A stretch of 64,000 nucleotides of DNA, from NCBI GenBank assembly GCA_029379385.1, contig CM055611.1:5580001-5644000 (forward strand), given 5' to 3'. Origin of the DNA: Quillaja saponaria. Taxonomy: Eukaryota; Streptophyta; Magnoliopsida; Fabales; Quillajaceae. Positions within the stretch are counted from its first letter, which is position 1. Every line of letters starts with the position of its first letter. The position numbers and the translations under genes are program-made. Positions 43,502-54,793 of this stretch are shown here, piece after piece. The notes under the pieces are model-generated. The model saw only the letters and a list, made by a program, of their open reading frames with translations, searched no databases and was not told the origin of the DNA.

Positions 43502-44698
43502 ATTACTGTTAGTTTCTTGACTTGGAGAAAAAAACACCGTTATATATGCACAACGGTTTTGGTAGTTAAGTGGCCATAAATCTAAACCATGGATTACATA
43601 GATCATATATGATCTGTTTATAATGTAAATAATACATATATATGCTGGTTTTGTTTGGTTTGAAGGAATCCTACATGAGTGGCAAGCAATTGGTTTTTGC
43701 TTTTAATGCTAAAAAGATAATATTGAACTTGTTTACAAATCTTGAAATGCATGTCAAATGACAGACTAGATTTGATCTAAGAGGCATGTCTACATAAAAT
43801 ATTATTTCATTTAAAATGTTTAGCTTTATATCACAAATGTTTTTTCTTATTGTCATGTAACTTAACGCTTGCTTACAAATTATTACATGAGTTGTTGTCA
43901 CATCAGGTATCAGAATTGAGATTCCCCTCCGAAGGATGTGTAGCTAGGGCCATTTTTTCATTCAAAATATTTTTAATTCTTACTCTCTTTCTCTTAGGTG
44001 ACTAGAATTTGCTTCAGAATTAAGATAACTTTTCTACCGAAATAAATATCTTTTAAAAATGTGATTTCACTACCATGAAACACCATATAGAGCACCTGGA
44101 TATCCTAAAACGTAAATTTATCCAAAAAGTTAAACATGTGATATTGGCCTATACTTAAAGATCTGGCTATATACGTCCACTATATTCTTCATAAAATGGT
44201 ATTATTCTGATATACTAGATTTGAGAGAGATTTTTACAGAATCTAAGTCCATTTTCTGTTTTTGAGGATAATTTATTAGTAAACTCAATATAGAAAACTT
44301 ACTTGGGTCAACTGCAAAATTTAATGAAAGCGTGATGCATCAGGAAATCCATTCAGGATGAGGAAATTCTTCCTGCTGTCTCTAGACTCTACATATTCAA
44401 TGGTGGTGGATGCAGTGTTGGCCTTCGTGGCTGAAAGGCATAATTGGTAGAGTAATTTTCCACAATTCATTGGCCAGAGAAGTAACTATGCTGTTTAATC
44501 ATCACAATGCACTTGAAACATATAAATATACAGCAGTAGAACCATATATGCAGAAACCCTTGGAACAAACTCCAGTGGGTAAAATACTTATGAAAAAAAA
44601 AATGGGATCAATAAAACTGATTTCTTATTTATTCCATCACTAATTCATGAATATGGGAATGACTTTTTGCTAATGGTGAGAATTTACAAAGCATACTC
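43502..44698. other. PUB copy 1/copy 2 junction region of the tandem duplication
   Basis: No intact gene. 43545-43835 matches 48120-48605 (for example CTACATGAGTGGCAAGCAATTG), and 43845-44410 matches 4890-5495. The duplication junction is therefore near 43840. The rest is the 3' flank of PUB copy 2. Confidence 0.78.
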
Positions 44699-46648
44699 TC
44701 ACTTCAGTATCTCCTTGATTGCAATAGCCTTCCTTTTAGCCATTGGAGTTCCATTCTCAGCAATTTTTGAGATTGTTTTACAGGTATGCTCCTCTTCACT
44801 TACTAACATACACTTGGTTCTATCAAACATGAGGATACCATGAAGGATCGAAATGCAAGTCTCCTTGTACCTTTGGCAGTTGGACTCCCAGATAACCGGC
44901 TTGTCCTTGCTCATGTAGTTGAACTCCCACATAAACTCCAACAAAAGACGTACTGCGTGTTGCTTTACTAGATCATCAATAGCATTAAGATTTGTACCAG
45001 CCAAGAAAATAGCAAGGACAGACAATAACTCATCAAGATTTGCACGGCTTTGGGTTTTGATCTTCTTAAGAATCACCCTTATTGCTCCGTCTCCAATTGC
45101 AATATCCACGTTGTCCTTGTTGGCACATAGAGATAAAATTAATGAAGCAACATCTTTCACGGCCAAGGGATGCCCTTCTTCCAAAAGGTCAAACATCAGT
45201 TTCAACAAACCAGATTCCCCAAGGAGCTGCTTGTTTGAATCAAGAACTGAAAGATTGAAAAGAGTTGCCAGTGCAATGTTACTTGTTTCTATGTTTTCCG
45301 ATCTCAATTCTTTCATAAGAAGAGGAATTACTACTGGGTTTTCAGCAAGTAGCTTCTTGTTCCTATCATGGATTGAGAGATTTAGGAAGCGTGGTTATTA
45401 ATGTCATCATGGAAAGAGTCAAGTCCTGACAGTGGATTAAGCAAATGGGGAATGGCATCAACAATCTCCCCAAAGAGTGCATGGAAGGAAGGCATCTTTG
45501 TAAACAACCGAAGCTCCTTTGCAGCTTCTAACTGTTCAGCAAAACTTGACATCTTTTCAAACAAAAGATGAAAATTATCACGGTTAGATTTCATTATCTC
45601 TTCCTTCTTAACAAGAGCAGAAAATTCAATCCCCTTGTTTTTACACCATTCTGCTATCACTTCACGGAGCAAATGATTTGGAGTGAGGATAGTCTGTGGT
45701 GAGATGACTTTCCGGGTTTGAGGACAAGTCCGGTTTCCAGCTTTGAACCATTTCTGAATGTAGGGTCTATCATAAGTCTGTAAAAGGAAAACAAAATACT
45801 ATCAGAAAAGCATGGATAGGAAGAGTTAAACATCAAAAACAGAAATGCAGTACTTCTAAATTCAAGTGTGGACATTTAAGCTGGGGACAGATAGCAATGA
45901 CCAAAGAAAGAGCCCAAACACCCAGAAGTTTGATAATCATTTTTTGGCTACAGATTAATCAGAAGTTTTACAGAAAGCTATCAATAACCACAAATTCTTA
46001 TCATTTCCCATTCATTCTTGATCTTCTTCTGCAGAAGGAAATCCCATATTTGAACAATATACTTCCAGTTACGCTGATACCACAAACAACGAGAAATCAG
46101 AACTGCAGAGAGACAAAAGAACAACTGGAAAACATCCTTCTTATTCATAGAAAAATGAAAGAAAGTATTTATGGTTGTTGGTTAAATACAGTACTCATTA
46201 CACCGATAGTGAGAATTCTGATTTCCAAATTCTAAGGTTCTAAATTACGAATTCTCAAGAATCGCCTATCAATTCCAAAAGATGAATCACAGACCCAGAA
46301 CGCTATTTTCTCAAACACCAAATAGATTAGATTATTATTCCAATTACGAACACTAACCTGCCCAGAATGCAAAATGACTGGATCCGTCATCAATTCCTTG
46401 GAAAGAGGGCAACGAAATTCCTCAGGACAAGAAAGTAGAATATCTTGAAGCTTGAAAGAAAACGACCTCTTTCTCAGTTGCAATAATTTCAAAGCACGTA
46501 GTATTTTTTCAGCATCAACAATGGTTTCAATGCTATAGTCCTCATCATCAACAATGGCCTTAACCAATCTAAGCAACTCCTTCTTCATCGTCTTCATTGT
46601 CACCGCCCTCGTAATATACTCCGAAAAGATCGACCTTGTCTTGGCCAT
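44699..46648 (-). pseudogene. PUB9-like U-box/ARM E3 ligase, copy 2 (frameshifted)
   Basis: Exon 1 (46358-46648) encodes 97 codons from MAKTRSIFSEY to the first half of the U-box. Exon 2 (44699-45777) starts TYDRPYIQKWFKAGNRTCPQ. The two are joined by a GT/AG intron placed exactly as in copies 1 and 3. Relative to copy 3 there are two extra bases near 45390-45402, in the codons for the DDIMTTLLNL stretch, so translation from the start ends at HDDINNHAS. The ARM-repeat remainder (MKELRSENIETSNIALATLFN... to EILK at 44702) is otherwise open for 205 codons. It could be expressed as a truncated U-box protein, but as a full E3 ligase it is broken. Confidence 0.88.
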
Positions 46649-47865
46649 TCGAACGATTGTTACAGAAAAGCTTGTTTTGGGTACGAATCAAAATGAATAC
46701 TTTCCAAGAATGGCGAAGCAGGGAATACTCTCTCGCGCGCGCTCTAATCTGTTTCTCACTGAGTATTTGAACTGGGAACACACAACACATTTTCATAATA
46801 AACTTCCTTTAATAGTTTCAGGGCTAATTCGCTCGCAAAGTCACTCACCCAAAAAGGAAAAATAAATTATTATTAATAATTTTTATTTTTTTTTTAAATG
46901 ATTCTAAAGTCATCCTTCACATTTCACATGAGTTTGTGTTCGTATTTTAATTCTTTTAAAGTTTTATTAAATGAAAATTATTTTCTCATTTTAATTATTC
47001 TATTATTTACTAATAGTGATTTTGATAGTTTTATAGAGAGGAATCTTTATTGTATACAATTATATTCATCTGGATTTAATTAACTTATTAAGTGCCAACG
47101 ATCTAGAATTTTTTTTTTTTTTTTTCTTTTTCTCATATGAAAATTGACATTTCATTTGTCTTTCTATATAGAAGGATTTGAATTCTCTCTGACACATGAG
47201 AGGATTTTATTGCTAAATCCACAGCTTCAGTTTTCTCTTCCCAAAAATAAATTTTATTGTTAAAAAATTTGCATCTTAAATTTAAAATGTATTATTTTCC
47301 TGTTATTTCCATTAACAAATTTACTAAAAATTTTTTTATTAAAATATGGTAGAAATACCCTAACTAGTGCAAATCCATCTCTGGAAGTGGATCCATGCCT
47401 AAACACAACAAAATCACGGCCATGAGAATTCATCTACTCACAGTCAAAGACCAAAAATAATGGCCCAAACTCTTCCACCAAAAACTACAAAAAATATTGA
47501 CCCGGCTGAAAAGATGAAGTCCAAAGTAGGAGAGACTTCTTCAAATACGAAAGATATTAACGGATTTTTTAAGAAAATAAGTCCTACATTTTGATGTTTT
47601 ACTTTCTTCTCTTTCTTTTACTTTTCTCTTGTTTTGATTTTTTGGAAAATTTCTTCTTCTTTTTTTTTTTTTTTTTTTTTTTAACACTTGGAGTCTTTCG
47701 GTTTCTATATAATTCATTTTGTTAACAATATCGCTCCATTTGTTCCATCTGTTTGGAATTTTTGTATTGCCAATTTGTCGAAAGTTTATTTGGAGACATA
47801 AAACTTGTATTTTCTTAAAAGTAAAATATTAATTAAATAAATAAAAATTATTTATTAAACTTTCA
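46649..47865. other. 5' flank of PUB copy 2; no gene seen
   Basis: 46649-46830 matches 7059-7235 (5' leader and promoter of copy 1, both with GAATGGCGAAGCAGGGAA). Beyond that, the AT-rich sequence with long T runs (47108-47126, 47659-47682) holds nothing recognisable. Confidence 0.65.
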
Positions 47866-48120
47866 ATTATATGAAATGCAAAAGTTAGTTACACCAAATT
47901 ACAAATATTTGATTGTTTTTACAGAACATATAAACTAATTCACCTCCTAGACAATCTTTAAAAATTCTTCCAAAAAACTAAACTATTATCAAAAATTTTA
48001 ATTTCATTCATGAATTTTTTAATTTGATCCATTTTATCCCTAAATTCAATATTTTCCCCATTCCAAGATTGCAACCCAATATAATGAAGAACTCTGATTT
48101 GGAATCAAAATTTGTATTAT
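47866..48120. other. Paralogous empty site of the outer MULE
   Basis: 47866-47986 matches 8962-9079 and 47987-48120 matches 29324-29480, with the two halves directly joined at CCAAAAAACTAAAC. This is the pre-insertion state of the locus occupied by the 20-kb MULE in the neighbouring unit. Confidence 0.82.
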
Positions 48121-48990
48121 ATATGCCCACTGGTTTTGGTAGTTGGCCATAAATCTAGACCAAGGACATAGATGATCTCTTTATAATGTTATTCATATAT
48201 ATGCATTGACGACACCACCTTGATGTCTTCTTATGTTGTTTCGTGTACTCACAAATCAACATCATCTCATCTATCTCAACACAGCTATATGAATATTAAG
48301 AATGAGGATTTGTTTGATTAACATCCCATGATTTTAAAAGACAGCTACAGTTCGAAAATCTCAGGGAGTTAACTGAGGTAATCCCATGTTAACATTTTCT
48401 TAATAAACTTTTCAGAACAATTTTCTTGGTGCTAGTTTTGTTTGGCTTGAAGGAATCTTACATGAGTGGCAAGCAATTGGTTTTGCTTTTAATGCTAAAA
48501 AGATGATAATGAACTTGTATACAAATCTTGAAACGCATGTCAAATGATACACTAGATTTGATCTAAGAGACATGTTTAAAAAGAATATTATTTCATTTCA
48601 AAGGTGGTGGCTGCAGTGTTAGTTGCAGAAATGCTAATTTTGAGCCTCTGCTTATCACCATTTTATACACAAAACCAAGACACAACGGGAAAAGTAACTT
48701 CACAATTCTTTTCACAGAGAAGTAACTCGAATTGAATCATAACAATGCACTTGAAGCATATAGCAGAAATCCTTGAACAAACTCAAGTGGGGAAATGATG
48801 TCCGAAAAAGTGGGACGAGTAAAACTGAATTTTTATGTATTCGATCAGTAATTGCTGAATATGAGAATGACTTTGGTAAAATAGAGAATTTACAAATTGG
48901 TGATCCAGACAGAATTTCTGGGTGGTTTCTAACAACCAAAGTTCTATTAATAGATGCAGAATATACAAGGAATGTACCTTGGGAGTGTAA
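48121..48990. other. Spacer and 3' flank of PUB copy 3
   Basis: Related to 43545-43835 and, from about 48602 (GGTGGTGGCTGCAGTGTT), to the 3' flank of copy 2 at 44400. About 230 extra bases at 48195-48425 are unique. No gene seen. Confidence 0.65.
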
Positions 48991-51219
48991 TCAATCTGAC
49001 TTTGTTATTTTGAAAAGCCAATCGTCTAACATTGCACTAACACTTCGCAGTCTTCCCAGGATCCAAGTAGCCTCCCTTTTAGCCCTTGGTGTTCCATTCT
49101 GAGCGATTGCTGAGATTGTTCCATGATTGTTCTCCTCTTCCCTTATTTCCTGCAACTTGGTTCTATCATACAGACAAATATTATGGAGGATGACAATGCA
49201 AATCTCCTTGTTCCTTTCGCAGCTTGTCACTCTGATAATACCCAGCAAAGCAGGTACTGCTTTTAGCTTTCTCATATCTCTAAGACCATATGCATTTTCT
49301 GAAAGTATACCAAGGATAGGCAATATCTCATCTATATTACTATTGGACATGATCTTCTTAAGAATCACTCCTACCGCTCCTTCTGTCACTGCTCTTTTTT
49401 TGTTGTCATCCATGGCACAGAGAGTGAAAATTGCTGAAGCAACATCTTTCACAACCAAGGAAAGCCCTTCTTCCAAAAGGTCAATCAACAGTTTCAAGGC
49501 ACCAGATTTCCCAATGATCTCCTTGTTTGAATCAAGAATTGAAAGATTGAAAAGAGTTGCAGCTGCAATGCTCCTTGTCTCTGTGGTTCCTGATCCCAAG
49601 TCTTTCATAAGAAGTGCCATTACTACTCGGTTTTCAGCTAGTAGCTTCTTGTTGTCATCATGATTTGAGAGATTTAGGAGTGTGGTCATTATGCCTTTTT
49701 GGAGAGAGTCATGTCCTGACAAAGGATTAAGCAACTGGGGAATGGCATCAACAGACTCACCAAAGAGTGCATGGAAGGAAGGCATCTTTGTCAACAACTG
49801 CAGCTCCTTTGCAGCTTCTTGCTGTTCAACAAAACTTGAAGATATCTTTTCAAGCAAAAAATGAAAATTATCACGGTCAGATTTCGTTATCCCTTCCTTG
49901 TTAACTATAGCAGACAATTCAATTCCTTTGTTTTTACACCATTCTGCTATTATTTCACGAATTAGGTAATTCGGGATGAGGGTAGTGTTTACTGCGAGGA
50001 CTTTCTGGGTCAGAGGACAACTTCGATTTCCAGCTTTGAGCCATTTCTGAATGTAGGGATTATCATAAGTCTGTACTAGGAAAACAAAAAGCCACCGCAA
50101 GTTAGCAGCTAATCAATAATAATATAATGAAGAACCCAAAACATAAAGCATGTATAGGAGAAGTAAGGGGTTAAAAATGAACTATTTCTAAATTAATGGG
50201 ATATTCATCAATCATAACTCAAGTTAGGACATTTAGAATCAAAGGCTGGGGACAGAAAGAAGAAAATGGGGGTGGGGATAGGGATAGGGAGCACTGTATC
50301 AATGACAGAAGGAAAGACCCAAAACACCCAGAAGTTTGATCATCATTCTTTTGCTGTAGTTTACTCAAAAAGTTTTACAGAAAGCTACAGTAGTACGTAC
50401 ATCTATCAATTAATTCTTGTTCACTCTTCTTATCTTTTCCCATTCATTCTTGATTTTCTTCTGCAAAAGGCAATCCAAGATTCGCACAATATGCTTCTAA
50501 TGTTCAATGCACATAAAAATTATTTTGAATTACACCAACTACCAGAAATCAGTACCAGAAAACAAATCAGAACTTAAAGAGAGACAAGAGAACAACTGGA
50601 AAATAAGATGATGATTATAATTTTGTCTTCATCCATAATGAATGGGAATTGGGAAAATGAAAAGAAAAGAAAATTTGAAGAAACTATTTGTTGTTGGTTA
50701 AATATTAATACTCACTTCAGTACCCATGATGCGAATTTCAATGTCTAAGAATCTAAATTACGAAAAGAAAAGGCCAAACAAGATTCAGTTAAATAACTCG
50801 GTTTTCTAGTTCCATCCACCAAAATAAAATAGAATGGTAGACCCAGAAAGCAAGAAAACATTTTTCTTTCTCCCTAGTCCCACATTTTCTCAAACACCAA
50901 ACAAAGTAGATTATGATTCCAATTTATGAACACTAACCTGCCCAGAATACAAAATGACTGGATCCGTCATCAATTCCTTGGAAAGAGGGCAACGAAATTC
51001 CTCAGGACAAGAAAGTAGAATATCTTGAAGCTTGAAAGAAAACGAACACGTACTCAGTTGCAATTCTTTCAAAGCACGTAGTGTTTCTTCAGCTTCAACA
51101 ATGGTTTCAATGCTATAATCCTCATCATCGACAATGGCCTTTACCAGTCTAAACAACACCTTCTTCAGTCTATGCACCGTGGGATCAGAATCCACAACCA
51201 TTAACGCAGTCTTGGCCAT
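48991..51219 (-). CDS. PUB9: U-box/ARM-repeat E3 ubiquitin ligase, PUB9-like, copy 3 (intact)
   Basis: Exon 1 (50938-51219, 94 codons) and exon 2 (48991-50070, 359 codons plus stop) join at a GT/AG intron that splits the U-box, giving 453 residues; as I recall, Arabidopsis PUB9 is about 460. Order: an N-terminal helical UND-like region (LFRLVKAIVDDEDYSIETIVEA), the U-box (CPEEFRCPLSKELMTDPVIL / TYDNPYIQKWLKAGNRSCPL...IREIIAEWC), then ARM repeats (IMTTLLNLSNHDDNKKLLAE, AAATLFNLSILDSNKEIIGK, DVASAIFTLCAMDDNKKRAV, ICIVILHNICLYDRTKLQEI). The U-box recruits E2 and the ARM repeats bind substrates. The start MAKT matches all three copies. Nothing is broken, so this is the likely functional copy of the array. 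Confidence 0.95.
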
Positions 51220-52895
51220 TCTATCGATTGTTCCAGAACAGTTGGTTATGGGTTCGAATCAAAATGAATTCTTTCCAATAATGTTGAAGCAGAACTACTC
51301 TCTATCTCTAAGCTTGTGCAGGCTTACACAGTTATTTTCCTTCCAAGCAATACACTAGGAATTAGGAAATAAGAAGATTAACCCAATAAAAAGCTTCTTC
51401 TTGTCTTTAAATCTTAGTTATGATCACCGACTTCCAACAAAGGGTCGTGAACAGTTGCTTCTGGAGTGGACGTGCTAAATATATATAATAGTAAAAAATT
51501 AGATAATTAGCAAAAAATATTACTCTATGTTAATGTAATTAAGTAAACAAATAAATTTGTTAAAAATTAAATTCATAACTTAAATTAATAATTTTTTTAA
51601 AAATTTTTTAGGATAGAAGTTTAAAAAATAATATTATAATAAGAAAAATTCACTCTTGATATTTCTTTTAATTCATAGTTTTTTTTTTTTTTAATTCATG
51701 AAATTGAGAATAATTATAAAAATAAATTAATAGTAAAAAGGAATTATAACTGTATTAGTATTAAGATGGAAAGACTTAAAAAAAAATAATAATCTATTTG
51801 AAGCACAATATTTTATTAAAGGATATTATTTGTTAATGTAATTAAAAAAATACGAAAATACAATTGAAAGGGAAATTCATAATATAAATTTATAAATTTT
51901 TCTTTGAATTCTTAAGATATATGAAGATTTAAGAAAATAATATTATATAAAATAAAAACTATATTCTTATTATTTTTTTCAATTCATAATTTCTTTCTTC
52001 TTACTTTAATTTATAAAATTAAGAAGAATTAGAAAAAGAAATTAATAGTAAAAATCAGTTGTAATTCTATTATTATAGTATTAAAAAGGAGAAAAATTAG
52101 GGGGAAAATAAGTAATAGTATATTCTAAGCGCATTATACTATGTAATAATAACTAAATATTACCTTTATAATAGTAAAAATCCATAAAAATATTTATTGC
52201 CTTTATGTAAATAAAATTTTTATATTATTAAGTCATTTTTATATATAAATAGATAGATATAAATATAGATAAAGCTGATTTCAATAATATTTGACACCTA
52301 AACACTTCAAATAGTAATATTCTAAATTAATTACATTAAAACTTTGACATAACTGATAATTATTTAAAGTATTTTCTTAAACAAATTTACATGGCTAATA
52401 AAAATTTTAGTAGAGACTAATTAGGTTTAATAATTTTTTTTTTTTTTTTTTGTTTAATGGTTATCCACATTGCAATTTAAGAATTAATGAGAATTTTATT
52501 TTTTTATGACCTCCCTAATTAGGGATGGGCAAGAGAAACAAGAAACTTAAATAATGAATCTGAACCAATAATTTAGTTTAGTTAAGTTAAATTTAACTAT
52601 TGTATTTGTTTGGTTTGGCTACACAAAATATTGTGGTTATTCAAATTAAACTGAAAAGCTAATAGATATATTAATTTATATATAATATAATAAAAAAATA
52701 AATATGTCATTTCTTAACTGTATTGCTATGTTAATTTATTTTCGTTGAATATGTTGTTATATTAATTTTTTTTACTTTTATATTAACTTGGAATTTTCAA
52801 AAGTTAGGTTCAAAACTAATAATTAAAATAAGTTAGATTTTACAGATTAGTTTTAGAGTAAATTTTTAAAAAAATGTGGTCATGTACTAGAACCG
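51220..52895. other. AT-rich spacer upstream of PUB copy 3; diverged ~305-bp tandem duplication
   Basis: No gene. Segments starting near 51514 and 51814 align: TGTTAATGTAATTAA, ATTCATAAYWTAAATT, AAAATAATATTATA and AAATTAATAGTAAAAA recur in the same order. At about 52514 AGGGATGGGCAAGAGAAACA looks like one terminus of another hAT-type MITE whose partner I cannot find. Confidence 0.6.
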
Positions 52896-53545
52896 AACAT
52901 ACTAGGTGGTGGACAGAATTCTTGAATGAGTACTCTTTTGTCCTTAAACATAAATCTGGGTAGAAAATAAAGTTATTGATGGCCTTAGTCGACCAAGTAG
53001 TACTTGTTCTTCAAGCTATGAGTTGAGAAGTTGTAGGGTTTGACAGTGTGAATGATAAATATGTCATTTGCCCAAATTTCAGAGGGATCTTTCTTGTGGT
53101 TTATACTCGTAACCACCGGGAATATCTTAATTTTTTCATTCATGATAGTTTTTTTGTTTAGAGCCACTAGGTTATGCATTCCACGAAAATTTCTTAGGAA
53201 TTTTCCATGTAGTTCTTTTAGGAATTTTCTAATTTGGAAAATGCATACTGGTGGTTTAGGTAGTCATATGGTTAGAGATAAGACAATCGCTTTGGTCGAA
53301 GATAGTCATCCTCGAAACTGGATGTTACCTAGGTTCTTTTATAGTGTCGTACTTGCCAGTTAGGAAAAGTAAAAAAAGAAGAGTAATGGTTTGTATATCC
53401 CTCTCCCTCTCCCTAGAACCACTCGTGATCATGACTTTATATTTGTTGTGGATGGCTCACTTCATCCCGTATGACAAAACATCTAACACCAATTTATGTG
53501 GAGCTGATATTTTAATCGAGATAGACAAATCAAAAAGGACAGATA
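52896..53545 (+). pseudogene. Gypsy (chromovirus-type) pol fragment: RNase H end and integrase
   Basis: Readable pieces are EFLNEYSFVLKHKSG (end of RNase H), VVGFDSVNDKYVICPNF, then WKMHTGGLGSHMVRDKTIALVED, which matches the HHCC zinc-binding region of integrase, and a CRTCQLGK-like piece (near 53350). The central integrase motif region then jumps to MAHFIPYDKTSNTN. Internal deletions, stops and frameshifts are obvious. No LTRs are recognised around it. Confidence 0.82.
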
Positions 53546-54793
53546 ACTGAAAAGCAACAATAATATTTCATTAAAGTTTTCTAACATTAGTATAACACTA
53601 GGCATTTATATAGACTTCTTAGAAAATCCTAACATAAATAATAAATTTAGAATTTTGATTAAAAAAAAAAAGATTAATAACTTCTAGTAATATAAAATTA
53701 CTATTAATTTATTCCTAATTCTAATATTATGTAATTTAAATATAATTAAATCATAAATTAAAAATCTTATTATTCCATTCTCCAACTGGTGCATACAGAA
53801 AGAGGAGCCGCAGGAGCTGAGAATTGACTAAGTTGTTACAGTTTTGCAGACAAGGGAAAGCAACCTTTTTAAAGGATAAAGTCCAGTATGCTTAGGTTGT
53901 TAGTTGTCCCCCTGTTGTTTCTATGGTCGCAGTTCCAACTTTCAAGCCAAAATTTGGTAATTGTACATGGTTGTGATAGAACATTTTGGTCCTGTATGAT
54001 TGATTTCTTGGAAGGCAAGAATAGCAACAGAGCTTGCACTTTCGTTTCCCTAAAGAATAATAGACGCTTATGGGGATTCTCATGCTCTGATTCTCTATCT
54101 GTCTCTCTCGCTCATGACAGACTCATACTCTCTTCTCTACTTGTTGCCGAATGCCGACTATTAGTAATGACCTCATTGGCCTTTTGATGCAGCTGCAAGA
54201 TGAAGTCATTCTTTCTGATACTGATAGATTGCGAATAACCCTGAGCAATGTTTAAATGGTATTCTCCTATTCTCTCTCATGCAACACCAATTTGGCATTT
54301 CAGTTGTTTAATATTCTTTGCAGCTTCAAAGACATTTTCAAGCTGATACTCTTCCTTGGATAGAAAGAATGAGACAGCAAGAGCAAGGTCTCCAACGACC
54401 TCTTTTATGGGTAGGAACAACTTCTCAATGTTAAAACTGAGTTGCTGTGGTAGGATGACTTTATCCTGCACAAGAAAATTTGTACACCAAGGCCAAGTTG
54501 TCACAATCTGATCACAAATAGAAATGCTGGATAGTTGGTTAATACATTTGTCCACCATGACCAGGAGTTCCAGTGTTTGTAATTCATGATTCTAAATTGT
54601 CAGCAAAGCTTGCTAAAAGACAGTATTTAACATTCAATAATATACACTAGTGATTGATCCTAAAATAAAGCTTTTTCCCTCTCCTTTTACAACCCTAAAA
54701 CTGGGATACCGCAGGCAACAGAACATTAAGGAATCAGACAAAATATCGATATAACAGGTCCTATCTACCAAAAAAGTATGGATTTAACATGTC
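53546..54793. other. Spacer between the Gypsy fragment and GCS1, with unassigned open frames
   Basis: 53888-54187 (+) is an open frame of 99 codons starting MLRLLVVPLLFLW and 54277-54558 (-) one of 93 codons; I recognise neither. The second contains EEYQLENVFEAAKNIKQLK, faintly like DEDYSIETIVDAEEILRALK of PUB N-termini, but too weak to call. 54560-54793 is probably the 3' UTR of GCS1. Confidence 0.45.

Noticed and set aside
45382..45672. Separate small U-box/ARM gene
   Set aside because: It is part of exon 2 of PUB copy 2, cut by the two-base frameshift; it does not have its own start region.
53888..54187. Secreted protein gene starting MLRLLVVPLLFLW
   Set aside because: The hydrophobic start is suggestive, but there is no family match, no conserved motif and no exon context; kept only as an unassigned frame.
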